The translations under genes and the position numbers were made by a program. 64,000 bases of DNA, from NCBI GenBank assembly GCA_025462885.1, contig JAOAPN010000006.1, positions 1-64,000 of the forward strand, written 5' to 3'. Each line of letters starts with the position of its first letter. The stretch's first letter is position 1. Source of the DNA: Acidobacteriaceae bacterium. Its GTDB lineage: Bacteria > Acidobacteriota > Terriglobia > Terriglobales > Acidobacteriaceae. Below are positions 35,809 to 44,215 of the stretch, piece by piece. The notes under the pieces were generated by a model that had not been told where the DNA came from, did not search any database, and saw nothing but the letters and a program-made list of their open reading frames with translations.

Positions 35809-38127
35809 TTATCGGTCCGACATCGACGGCGGCACAGTGCCGGTGTCCCAGTGGGTCGGCTTGTCTGTCATCGTAAGCTTCAGTTCACCGCCGGCCATCA
35901 ACTGATCGTGCTTGAACCAGGAACGGTCGTAGGGTTTGCCGTTCCACGTCGCCTTCGCGATGTAGACGTTTGCAGGTGATGTATTCTCCGCCACGACAGT
36001 GAAGGTCTTTCCATTTCCCAGCACGATGGAGGAGCGCCGGAACGTTGGCGAGCCGATCAGGTAAAAGTCCTGCGCCGCAACCGGGAAGAAGCCCATCTGG
36101 TTGAAGACCAGGAACGATCCCATCGCGCCTGAATCATCATTGCCCGGCAGACCGGCGAGGCCGGTGTGATAGCTCGCCGGAAGAATCGCACGAATCGTTT
36201 TGGCGGCGCTGCTCTGCTGGCCAATCCAGTTGTAGAGATACGGCGCGAGGAAGCCAGGCTCGTTCCCCACGTCGTAGCGGTAACGCTGGGCAGCGGCCGG
36301 AGCAAAGAACAGATCGAGCCGCTTCTGAAATGCCGCCGCTCCGCCAGTGAATTGGATCAGTTCGCGCACGTCTTGAGGAACGTAGAGCGAATAGGTCCAC
36401 GTCGTGGCCTCGTAGAAGTTGTCCTGATACCAAGTCCCGACCAGATGCGGATTGAAGGTCTCCTTCCAGCGACCGTCGTCGTGCCGTATCCAGACGAAGC
36501 CCTTCACGTCGCCGCCCTCGGTGTGGTCGACCGCATCCGCATTCCACAGCTTCTTCCAGTTGCTCGCACGGGCCATGAACTTTGCCGCATCGGAGTCCTG
36601 ATGAAGACCCTTCGCCATCAATGCGACGGCATAGTCATTCGCCGCGTACTCCATGGAGCGCGAGCCAGGGCGATCCGGGCCGCCCACAGGATCGGAGTGC
36701 TCGATCGACAGATAGCCAAGTCGTTTCCACTCGTCCATATCGCCGCGGCCAAATCGAATGGGAGCCGTCGATTCAACATCTGCGTCATGCACCATTGCCC
36801 GGTAGACGCGCGGCCAGTCGAGTCCGGGCAGATGTTTCACATAAGCGTCAGTGAACATCATCTCGGCGTCCGAACCACCCTGGGTCCGGCCTGCGAAGTT
36901 GCCGGCGCGGCCGTCCGCGAAGAAGTGGTCGTGGTCCTGAATTTCCAGCAGCGACTGCAGAATTCCTGTCACTCGCTTCGGATCGAGCAGCGTCAGGAGT
37001 GGAGTCGAAGAGCGGAAGGTGTCCCAGATGCAATAGAAGTCGTCGTAGTACGGCGTGGAACTCTGCCACAGCGGGTTCTCGCCGGTACGGTCCACGGGCA
37101 TCAGCATCGAGTGATACAGCCCGGTCGTAAACTGCTGAAGCTCTCCGGTCGAGCTGCCTTCGATCCTGACGGTCGATAGCTCTTTATTCCACGTCGCCAC
37201 AGCGGCCCTGCGCGTTCCGTCGAAGTCGAAGTTCGCAACCTCCGTCAGCGCATTTTTCTTCGCCTGCTCGACCGAGACGAACGATACGCCGACCTTCACC
37301 ATCACCGGTTTTGCGCCAGCGGCAAACGTCAGATAGGCTCCACTGCTTACGATAGGCGCGAGAGACTTCGGCAGCGTCTGCATTGTGAACGGCATCTTGT
37401 AGCTGGCCGTCTTCGCGCCCGGTCGAATGGCTTTGCCGTCCTCCCACGTTCCGCTCATCGCTGCCGGGGTGTCGGTGACCAGGTAGAAGTACACCTTCAT
37501 CGGCTCGGTCTGGATGTTCCATCCCATGACGGACGCCTGCATTCCGGCGATCTCCGTTGGCGAGAGCACTTGCACCTCCGTCGAATAAACAACCTGACTC
37601 TCCGGATAACGATGCGGCGAATCATGCCTGCGCATCAGCAGATGACCCACATCCACCAACAACGTTCGTTCGCCCGTGGCTGGATAGCTGAAGCGATAGA
37701 CCGGAGTCCGCCGGGCAGTCGTTACCTCCGCATGGATGCCTGTTCCGCCAAGCTTCACGGAGTAGTAGCCGGCCTCGGCGTGCTCCTCCTGGCGCGGGGC
37801 AGAACTGTGCGCCGGATCGGCCTTGCCGATCATGGGCTGGATCAGAATATTGCCGTACTTTGGACCTCCCCCGGTGCCCGAGACATGCAACTGCGAGAAG
37901 CCGTTGAGGTTCCCGGTCGCCTTCCACCCCGCGTTGCCTTCGTTGTCGCCGTAGTCGGGACCAGGCTTCGCCATGCCGAAGGGCAGTGTGGGCCCCACAA
38001 AGACGTTCCCGCCCTTATCGGCGCCGAGCATGGGATCAATATCGGAAGAGCGTTGGGCCCAGCTAAAAACAGTCGTAGCGAGGAGAGCAAGGATAAGGGA
38101 GGGAGTCCGTGAAAGAAAGGTTCGCAT
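35809..38127 (-). CDS. Secreted glycoside hydrolase family 92 (alpha-mannosidase)
   Basis: Start chosen at ATG 38127, which begins a signal peptide (FLSRTPSLILALLATTVFSWAQ is the region); 47 further upstream codons are open but polar. The 772-residue product has the GH92 N-terminal motif IDPMLGADKGGNVFVGPTLP, DTFRSSTPLL, and the C-terminal active-site segment LPGNDDSGAMGSFLVFNQMG. GH92 enzymes are calcium-dependent exo-mannosidases, often alpha-1,2. The SD is weak. It is a single gene, probably for use of mannose-containing glycans. Confidence 0.92.
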   Translation of the reverse strand: MRTFLSRTPSLILALLATTVFSWAQRSSDIDPMLGADKGGNVFVGPTLPFGMAKPGPDYGDNEGNAGWKATGNLNGFSQLHVSGTGGGPKYGNILIQPMIGKADPAHSSAPRQEEHAEAGYYSVKLGGTGIHAEVTTARRTPVYRFSYPATGERTLLVDVGHLLMRRHDSPHRYPESQVVYSTEVQVLSPTEIAGMQASVMGWNIQTEPMKVYFYLVTDTPAAMSGTWEDGKAIRPGAKTASYKMPFTMQTLPKSLAPIVSSGAYLTFAAGAKPVMVKVGVSFVSVEQAKKNALTEVANFDFDGTRRAAVATWNKELSTVRIEGSSTGELQQFTTGLYHSMLMPVDRTGENPLWQSSTPYYDDFYCIWDTFRSSTPLLTLLDPKRVTGILQSLLEIQDHDHFFADGRAGNFAGRTQGGSDAEMMFTDAYVKHLPGLDWPRVYRAMVHDADVESTAPIRFGRGDMDEWKRLGYLSIEHSDPVGGPDRPGSRSMEYAANDYAVALMAKGLHQDSDAAKFMARASNWKKLWNADAVDHTEGGDVKGFVWIRHDDGRWKETFNPHLVGTWYQDNFYEATTWTYSLYVPQDVRELIQFTGGAAAFQKRLDLFFAPAAAQRYRYDVGNEPGFLAPYLYNWIGQQSSAAKTIRAILPASYHTGLAGLPGNDDSGAMGSFLVFNQMGFFPVAAQDFYLIGSPTFRRSSIVLGNGKTFTVVAENTSPANVYIAKATWNGKPYDRSWFKHDQLMAGGELKLTMTDKPTHWDTGTVPPSMSDR

Positions 38128-38412
38128 TTTTCTTGGATCTTTATACTCCTCCGATATTGAGTGCGCCTTATCTGAGGATGAACTTCTTTCGTTCGCTGAG
38201 CTTTCGCAGATTTGTCTACGTCCACTGTTGCATTCAAGGCACTTCCTCCTGCGTGAAAGCCATTCCATGCTGCCGACTGAACGCCCTGGACGCGGGAACG
38301 GCTGGATGCCGTAAGTCGCTATGGGCGGACCTGGAATGGGGACTGGATCTCTCGCATCTCACAATAGTTGTAGGTCCACTACTTGCAGTCCATCAACCTT
38401 TAGCTGATATTA

Positions 38413-38438
38413 TGCAAGTAATTGCATATTTGATATGC
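38413..38438. promoter_or_regulatory. Overlapping AT-rich palindromes upstream of the outer-membrane protein gene
   Basis: TGCAA-GTAA-TTGCA (38413-38426) overlaps GCATAT-TTG-ATATGC (38424-38438). The pair lies 62 to 87 bases before the ATG at 38500, in a 372-bp gap (38128-38499) shared with the divergent GH92 gene and otherwise without features. It could be a regulator-binding site. The regulator is unknown. Confidence 0.35.
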
Positions 38439-38499
38439 GACGAAAACTTGGCTCCGGACAGCAAGGTACGACAACTCTATCTAGGTCGCGGGAGAGCGC

Positions 38500-39000
38500 A
38501 TGAACAAGTACTTCCTTCTGATCCCCCTACTCTTTCAAGGACTGTTCGCTTGGTCTCAGGCTGTCCCCGTTAGAACCCGCGCCGCCCGTCTGGGTGTCTT
38601 CGCCGGGGTCAGCGGAGGATCCACCGATGTCCAGGAAGACAAGGCCCTCGGCGGCCAACTCGGCGTCTTTCTCCAAGGCAACGGATGGCTTGGAATTGAG
38701 GCGCGCGCCACCGCTTTGAAGTACAAAGCGAGCTACCCGCAATACACCCTGGTTGGTGGGCTACGCGCCTCGAAGGATTTTGGCCGGTTCTCCCCCTATG
38801 TATTTCTGGGCGCTGGCGAGGCTCGCTATCGGCTGCCCAAATCGGTGGGGCTGTACGGTCTGGCGGTGCAAGGTGCCGTCGGGACCGACTATCGCTTCAA
38901 TCGGTTTAGCTGGCGGGTTGCGGATTTCTCCCTCGAGAAGATTCGCGGGTCGGGAGCCAGACCGTACGCCTTGACCACTGGCGTTGTTTACACCTGGTAA
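38500..39000 (+). CDS. Small outer-membrane beta-barrel protein
   Basis: The 166-residue protein has a signal peptide (MNKYFLLIPLLFQGLFAWSQ) and then alternating hydrophobic/polar strands with small turns (LGVFAGVSGGSTDV, LGVFLQGNGWLGIEARAT, VGGLRASKDFGRFSPYVFLGAG), closing with GVVYTW, an aromatic final residue as in outer-membrane barrels. Eight strands fit the length, as in the OmpA/OmpX-like group. SD GGGAG is present. The ligand or role is unknown. Confidence 0.75.
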   Translation: MNKYFLLIPLLFQGLFAWSQAVPVRTRAARLGVFAGVSGGSTDVQEDKALGGQLGVFLQGNGWLGIEARATALKYKASYPQYTLVGGLRASKDFGRFSPYVFLGAGEARYRLPKSVGLYGLAVQGAVGTDYRFNRFSWRVADFSLEKIRGSGARPYALTTGVVYTW

Positions 39001-39123
39001 GTCCCGTTCACAGACAGCTACTCTTATGAAGAGTTCTCGAGAAGAGTTCTCGCGCCTCTCAACAGAAGCCGAGAAGTAGACCTCTGTTTGTAGGTCGTTC
39101 GAGTCTTGCCGGTGAGGATTGAT

Positions 39124-39199
39124 TGGAGCACCGAACGGGATTTGAACCCGTGAGTACTGGTTTTGCAGACCAGCGCGTTAACCACTTCGCCATCGGTGC
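39124..39199 (-). tRNA. tRNA-Cys (GCA)
   Basis: Read on the minus strand, the acceptor GCACCGA (39199-39193) pairs with TCGGTGC, followed by discriminator T and an encoded CCA (39126-39124). The anticodon stem CTGGT/ACCAG encloses CTGCAAA, so the anticodon is GCA. The T arm GTTCAAATC is normal. The U73 discriminator is the cysteine identity base. A cysteine-rich leader-like ORF and a terminator lie upstream on the same strand. Confidence 0.95.
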
Positions 39200-39355
39200 T
39201 CATTGTTGCAACTTACAGTCGCCGCGGATTGCTTAAGCCTCCGGTGCTACTGTTGCTATTATGCCTGCTCTTCGCCAATATAGTGTGCGGAGTCTGATCC
39301 CACCTGAACTTCTGCTCACTGGAACCGGGCCTTTGGAACCGGAAACACAAACCAG

Positions 39356-39397
39356 AAATAAGAAAACCCACCCGGCCTGGTGGCTCTGGGTGGGTTT
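39356..39397 (-). terminator. Intrinsic terminator after the cysteine-rich mini-ORF
   Basis: On the minus strand AAACCCACCC (39397-39388) pairs with GGGTGGGTTT (39373-39364) around a 14-base loop, followed by TTCTTATTT. The T tract is on the minus side only, so it acts in the direction of tRNA-Cys, whose 5' end lies about 155 bases further on. Confidence 0.8.
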
Positions 39398-39433
39398 CAG
39401 ATGCTTCTCGAAAGAATTGCTACTTCGATCGGC

Positions 39434-39508
39434 TCATCCACACACCCCGGCAGGGCCACAGCAACAGCAGCGGCAGATGCGGGTCGTATTGAGAAGCGTC
39501 ATCGTCAT
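39434..39508 (-). CDS. Cysteine-rich 24-residue leader peptide (putative)
   Basis: A 25-codon ORF reads from ATG 39508 to TGA 39434 and encodes six cysteines in 24 residues: positions 12, 14, 15, 16, 17 and 23. The stop is followed after 36 bases by an intrinsic terminator. The ORF is bracketed by an 8-bp inverted repeat, ATCGAAGT (39507-39514) and ACTTCGAT (39422-39429). A second inverted repeat joins its codons 4-6 (39491-39497) to 39403-39409, just ahead of the terminator. The two helices exclude each other. This is the form of an amino-acid attenuator that senses charged tRNA-Cys. The next gene downstream is tRNA-Cys itself. There is no good SD, which is the main weakness; leaderless translation is possible. 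Confidence 0.5.
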   Translation of the reverse strand: MTMTLLNTTRICRCCCCGPAGVCG

Positions 39509-39617
39509 CGAAGTTGCAACCAGTCTGGATCAAATGTGTGCCGCTGCCAGCTAAGCTAGCATGGAGCAGGTTTGCTCCACTGCGGTCTACACACAACATA
39601 CGTTCGAGGGTCCAAAT

Positions 39618-40556
39618 GTGTCAAATGCACCGAATCCATTCGCTTCTCCATCGCGCACCGTGGACTTCGCCCAGGTGGATGTCTTCGCTGAGCGCGCGCT
39701 CGAGGGCAACCAGCTTGCAATCTTCACCGACGCCCGCAATCTGACCAGCGAAGAGATGCAGTCGCTGGCCCGCGAGACCAATCTCTCCGAGACCACCTTT
39801 ATCCTGCCGCGCGACGCCGACGTAGAACGCGAGCGCGGCGTCCAGGTTCGCATCTTCACGGTCGAGGAAGAGTTGCAGTTTGCCGGTCACCCTACGCTGG
39901 GGACAGCAAGCTGGCTCTACTGGAATCACCCCACGCTGCGCGGCGCGGAGAGCATCACCCTCGACCTCCGTGTGGGGCCGATCCCGGTGCGCTTTAAGCC
40001 GCCTGCAGCGGGAGAGCCGGGAGTCTTCGGCACCATGCGTCAGAACGATCCCACCTTTGGCCTGATGCACGATCTCCAGGCCATTGCCGCCGCTCTCAAT
40101 CTTTCTGTGGAGGATCTCGACCTGGAACTGCCCATCCAGACTGTCTCGACCGGCATGGCGTTCTGCATCGTGCCGCTGCGTTCGCTTGAAGTTGCGAAGC
40201 ATCTCGCGATCCCGCAGCACAGCGCTCGCACTTACCTCGCGCAGTCGGACGCAAAGTTCTTCCACTGCATTACGCGTGCGGACAAGGCTTCAGGTGCGGA
40301 CTGGCATGCGCGCATGCAGTTTTACAACGGAGAGGATCCAGCCACCGGTTCAGCGTCAGGCTGCGCGATCGCGTACCTCGTGCAGCATGGGCTTGCCGCG
40401 AGCGATCAACCAATCGTGCTCGAACAGGGCACCGAGATGCTTCGTCCCAGTCGCATTCATGTGCAGGCTTCGCGTACCAACGCGGGTACTGTTCAAAATG
40501 TGTTCGTCGGAGGTCGCACCATTCCTGTTGCAATGGGACGCCTTTTCCTGCCGTGA
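39618..40556 (+). CDS. PhzF-family isomerase/epimerase-like protein
   Basis: Start chosen at GTG 39618, with SD GAGGG eight bases before it; an in-frame ATG at 39561 sits in a hairpin and lacks an SD. The product has 312 residues. It shows the PhzF fold motifs: QVDVFAERALEGNQLAIF, the catalytic Glu region ARETNLSETTFI, EEELQFAGHPTLGTA, and the C-terminal EDPATGSASGCAIAYL. PhzF itself isomerises an intermediate of phenazine synthesis, but most relatives, without other phz genes as here, have unknown substrates. A tRNA-Cys/leader locus lies divergently upstream. Confidence 0.9.
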   Translation: MSNAPNPFASPSRTVDFAQVDVFAERALEGNQLAIFTDARNLTSEEMQSLARETNLSETTFILPRDADVERERGVQVRIFTVEEELQFAGHPTLGTASWLYWNHPTLRGAESITLDLRVGPIPVRFKPPAAGEPGVFGTMRQNDPTFGLMHDLQAIAAALNLSVEDLDLELPIQTVSTGMAFCIVPLRSLEVAKHLAIPQHSARTYLAQSDAKFFHCITRADKASGADWHARMQFYNGEDPATGSASGCAIAYLVQHGLAASDQPIVLEQGTEMLRPSRIHVQASRTNAGTVQNVFVGGRTIPVAMGRLFLP

Positions 40557-41227
40557 TGCACCTGATTTCAACAGAGCCTTCAGCGCAATCCTCAGTATTC
40601 ACGCCACGTTAACGCATAGCGGTGGATGCGCAACCTGCAACATACGCTCTATTCGCTCAATATTCGCTGTTGCCAAGCACTGTATCGCTTCGTACTCTCG
40701 GAAAGCGTTGACGACGGCAATGCCACTTGGCACTGCGGTCGACGATGTTAGCTTTCGCCTGAAGTTACTGACAATTTGAGTTGAGAGAGGTTCGACTGCG
40801 GTGCAGTCGCTCGCTCCCACGCGCGCATCATCGCTGCCTGCAACGCAGTCAGAGGAGTCCCGGATCTTCCGGGTCTCTCCTCTTGTCTGTAACCGCTGCT
40901 GTCGATGTCATGCGCCTCCGGGGGCAGCGTGGCAACCTGCGCTGCATATAACCTCTCTCGCACCCCATGGTCCGGCATTCGATTGCCGGCCCGGGGGCAC
41001 TGCTCCTTCGTGAAGCAGGCGCGAGAGCTTCGTCTTTTTTAGACGTCCTCTCCTGCCTGACTCCGATGGAGCAGCCGCCTTCTCTCGCGCCGGAGTTCAG
41101 CTCCCGCCGGATCATCGGGTTGGTTCCAACGCACCAGCCAGCAGCGTCTGCCAACCAGCAGACCCTGCGGACTGGCCCATCCGCCGCGACTCCGCCATAC
41201 GGCGCCCTCCGGCAGAAGAGAGAACGA
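40557..41227. other. Intergenic region of 671 bp without a recognised gene
   Basis: Short ORFs on both strands lack SD sequences and family features. The frame of the response regulator is open back to 40967 but the extra 87 codons have no receiver-domain character. Small hairpins occur: CCCGG-ATCT-TCCGGG near 40858-40872, and GAAGC (41012-41016)/GCTTC (41027-41031) followed by GTCTTTTTT (41032-41040), which looks like a weak terminator or attenuator 190 bases before the response regulator. Confidence 0.4.
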
Positions 41228-41671
41228 ATGCGCCCCAAGAAGACCATCCTCTGCGTCGACGATAACGAACAGATCCTGTCAGTCCGAACCTTTCTCCTCG
41301 AAACCCGCGGCTACCGCGTCGTCTGCGCCAGCACTGCGCAGGAGGCCCTGGAGTATGTCACGCAGGCGCTCCCCGGCAGCATCGACCTGCTGCTCTCGGA
41401 CCTGATCATGCCGCAGATGGATGGCAACGAACTGGTTCGCCGCGCCAAGCAGCTTCACCCGGGCCTTCCCGCGATGATCGTCTCCGGCACCGTGAATGCG
41501 TCCGAACGCGCCGTCTGCGCCGACGTCTTCCTGCCCAAGGGCGCAAGCTCTCCTGCCGAGATGATCGAACGCATCCGCATCCTCGTAGCGCGCAAACGCG
41601 GCCCCAAAAAGGCCGCCGCACGCCACATGGAAATGGAAGTCACAGGCCTGACCGCTGCGATGGCGTCGTAA
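41228..41671 (+). CDS. Single-domain response regulator
   Basis: Start chosen at ATG 41228, which begins MRPKKTILCVDDNEQ, the first strand of a receiver domain. The 147-residue product has the acidic pair DD at about 11-12, the phospho-acceptor Asp in LLLSDLIMPQMDG, the Ser/Thr in MIVSGT, and the Lys in FLPKGA. No output domain follows, only a Lys/Arg-rich tail. It therefore acts by protein contact, CheY-like, or is a phosphate relay. No histidine kinase is nearby. Confidence 0.9.
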   Translation: MRPKKTILCVDDNEQILSVRTFLLETRGYRVVCASTAQEALEYVTQALPGSIDLLLSDLIMPQMDGNELVRRAKQLHPGLPAMIVSGTVNASERAVCADVFLPKGASSPAEMIERIRILVARKRGPKKAAARHMEMEVTGLTAAMAS

Positions 41672-41722
41672 CTCACAACTCACAACTCACAACTCACAAC
41701 TCACAACTCACAACTCACAACT
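41670..41722 (+). repeat. AACTCAC heptamer array (7 copies)
   Basis: Seven perfect copies of AACTCAC run from 41670 to 41718, followed by a partial AACT. The array begins in the stop codon of the response regulator and fills most of the gap to recG. Related arrays occur at 54222 and inside glmM. Confidence 0.95.
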
Positions 41723-41733
41723 ACCAACTGTCG

Positions 41734-44124
41734 TTAAGCTTCCACCAGCCCGTAGCGCCGCTGCCATTGCTGCTTCAGCCGCGCCCATACTGCATCCAGT
41801 TCTTCCCGTGCGATCGCCGGATCGGGCTTCTCCACGAATCGCGTTGCCTCGACCTTCGCCAGCTCCAGCACAGCGCGGTCGCGCAGTAGATTCGCCACAC
41901 GAAACTCCGGCAGCCCTGCCTGTTTCGTTCCGAAGAACTCTCCTGGCCCGCGTTGCTGCAGGTCCAGCTCCGCCAGCTCGAATCCGTTCTGGGTTCGTAC
42001 CATTGCATCGAGCCGAGCCTCGGCTTGCTCCGTCACATTCCCGCCGGTCATCAGGATGCAGTAGCTCTTCGCGGCACCACGGCCGACGCGTCCGCGCAAC
42101 TGGTGCATCTGCGCCAGCCCGAAGCGCTCGGCGTGCTCGATCACCATCACCGAAGCATTGGGGACATCGACGCCGACCTCGATCACCGTGGTTGCAATCA
42201 ATACATCGGTATCGCCGCGCTGAAACCGCGCCATCGCGACCTCCTTGTCATCCGCACTCAGCCGCCCATGCAGCAGGCCCAGTCGCAATCCGGCGAGCGC
42301 GCCAGTCCGCAGCTCTTCATACATATCGGAGGCAGCGCGCAGAGGCTTCTTCGGAAACAGCGCCTCGGGCTTTCCGGCTTTACCCTTCGCCCCTTTAGCT
42401 GTCTTCGTACCGACTGACTTCTTGCCCTTTTTCTCCGCTGCGTTCCGCAGTGCATTGGACGAAGCGGTCGCTCGGGTGCCTGCGGAAGCCTTCACGGGTT
42501 CAAGTTCAACCACCGGATCGTGGGCGAAGTCGAGTTCGGGCTGGTCGTCCTTCGCGCCCTCAATGACGGGATAGACGATGTAGGCCTGACGTCCCTGCGC
42601 GACCTGCTTGCGCACGAACTCCCAGACATCGACCGCGCGTTCCTCTGTCGTCCTCCGCGTCACGATGGGGGTACGGCCCGGCGGAAGCTCGTTGATGACA
42701 CTGGCATCCAGATCTCCGTAGAGCGTCAGCGCCAGCGTGCGTGGAATCGGAGTGGCCGTCATCACCAGCACGTCGGGCTCGCTGCTGACGCCCTCGGCGT
42801 TGGGCTTGCGCATCAGCTTGAAGCGCTGCTGCACGCCGAATCTGTGTTGCTCGTCGACGATCACCAGTCCAAGGTTTTCAAAGTCCACTTTGTCCTCGAT
42901 CAGGGCATGCGTGCCGATAGCGAGGTCGGTCTCGCCGCGAAAGATCCGGCCCCGTGCCTCGCGCTTTGCTGCCTCATCGAGCGAACCCGTCAGCAGCGTC
43001 ACGCGGTAGGGCTTGCCGGTGGTGGGCGAGACGGCCTTTCCCAGCAGCTTCCGCGCAGAAAGATAATGCTGCGTCGCAAGAATTTCGGTGGGAGCCATTA
43101 GCGCGGCCTGGTAGCCGTTCTCGATCGCCACCAGCGCCGCCTGCATCGCGACGATGGTCTTGCCCGATCCAACATCGCCCTGCAGCAGCCGCCGCATCGG
43201 CTGCGTCCGGCGCATGTCGCTGGCAATCTCTCCCAGCACCCGCTTCTGCGCGGCGGTGGGGTGGAAGGGAAGTACCTGCTTGATCGCCTCGCGTACCTTC
43301 ACATTGGTCGCGAAGACAGTTCCAACGCGCTCCCGCATGCGGCGTCGTTTTAACTCGAGCCCAAGCTCCAGGTAGAACATCTCTTCAAAGATCAGACGCT
43401 TATGCCCCCTGGTGGCAAACGACATCAACTCCGCCATCGGCGTTCCAGCGGCGGGGAAGTGTACCGTTCGGAGCGCCTCCAGCCTTCCCGGAATCTTCAA
43501 TCGGTCGCGCATTGCAATGGGCAGGGTCTCGGTCAGCTTGCTCTCGGCCTGCGTCTCTTCCAACTCCTCAAAGATCCCCCACAAGACGCGACGCAGCCAT
43601 CGCGAACCTAGCTTCGCGCCCCACGGAGTCGTGCCGCCCAGCGACTCATACACCGGCACGATCCGCCCCATCTCCAGCATCACAAACTCGGCTTCAGGCG
43701 AGTTCGCGGAGGGCAGAATCTCGAACTGCGGCTGAATCATCTTGAACTTGCCCGCACCGCCGGAGCGTGAGGCCTCGAGCTTTCCGTAGACCGCCACCAT
43801 CTGGCCCAGCTTGAACTTATCCTGCAGGTAGGTCCCGTTGAACCACATGCACTTCAGCGAACCTAACCCCTGTCCCAGCGTCATCTCGAAGAGCGGCCCA
43901 CCCCGCGTCCGCAGCAGCACGCTGCCCCGCACCTCGCCGATCACGGAGGACATCGTCCCCGCCACCAGGGCGCTCATCGGCAGCGGATTCAGCCGGTCCT
44001 CATAGCGAAACGGCAGGTGATACAGCAAATCCTCAACCGTCTCCACGCCTCGCTTCGCCATCCCCTCAGCGACACGTTCGCCCACCCGCTTGACGTACTT
44101 GATTGGAGTCGAAAGTTCCAGCAC
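41734..44124 (-). CDS. recG: ATP-dependent DNA helicase RecG
   Basis: The 796-residue protein has the N-terminal wedge/OB region, Walker A in LLQGDVGSGKT, the DExH-box variant VDEQHRFGVQQR, MTATPIPRTLALTLYGDLD, and the C-terminal helicase motifs with IATTVIEVGVDVPNA and HQLRGRVGRG. It remodels stalled replication forks and branched DNA. It is about 100 residues longer than usual because of a Lys/Ala/Gly-rich insertion at about residues 535-600, between motif III and the second RecA-like domain's strand with the LHGRLSADDKE segment. The gene is divergent from the ABC transporter genes. Confidence 0.96.
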   Translation of the reverse strand: MLELSTPIKYVKRVGERVAEGMAKRGVETVEDLLYHLPFRYEDRLNPLPMSALVAGTMSSVIGEVRGSVLLRTRGGPLFEMTLGQGLGSLKCMWFNGTYLQDKFKLGQMVAVYGKLEASRSGGAGKFKMIQPQFEILPSANSPEAEFVMLEMGRIVPVYESLGGTTPWGAKLGSRWLRRVLWGIFEELEETQAESKLTETLPIAMRDRLKIPGRLEALRTVHFPAAGTPMAELMSFATRGHKRLIFEEMFYLELGLELKRRRMRERVGTVFATNVKVREAIKQVLPFHPTAAQKRVLGEIASDMRRTQPMRRLLQGDVGSGKTIVAMQAALVAIENGYQAALMAPTEILATQHYLSARKLLGKAVSPTTGKPYRVTLLTGSLDEAAKREARGRIFRGETDLAIGTHALIEDKVDFENLGLVIVDEQHRFGVQQRFKLMRKPNAEGVSSEPDVLVMTATPIPRTLALTLYGDLDASVINELPPGRTPIVTRRTTEERAVDVWEFVRKQVAQGRQAYIVYPVIEGAKDDQPELDFAHDPVVELEPVKASAGTRATASSNALRNAAEKKGKKSVGTKTAKGAKGKAGKPEALFPKKPLRAASDMYEELRTGALAGLRLGLLHGRLSADDKEVAMARFQRGDTDVLIATTVIEVGVDVPNASVMVIEHAERFGLAQMHQLRGRVGRGAAKSYCILMTGGNVTEQAEARLDAMVRTQNGFELAELDLQQRGPGEFFGTKQAGLPEFRVANLLRDRAVLELAKVEATRFVEKPDPAIAREELDAVWARLKQQWQRRYGLVEA

Positions 44125-44215
44125 ATTGCGATGCTACCAAGGTTGCGGCAACTTCTAGGGAAGCCGCACCTATCCCCCTGCTAAACTTGGCTCAAAGGCA
44201 CTAACCCGAGACCCC

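Noticed and set aside
39561-39617. Earlier ATG start for the PhzF-like gene
   Set aside because: The ATG is part of the hairpin GGAGCA-GGTT-TGCTCC and has no SD; GTG 39618 has GAGGG and begins close to the fold.
40967-41227. N-terminal extension of the response regulator
   Set aside because: The 87 extra codons lack receiver features; the receiver fold begins exactly at ATG 41228.
41670-41722. CRISPR-like array
   Set aside because: The units are contiguous 7-mers without spacers, so this is a simple tandem repeat; no cas genes are present.
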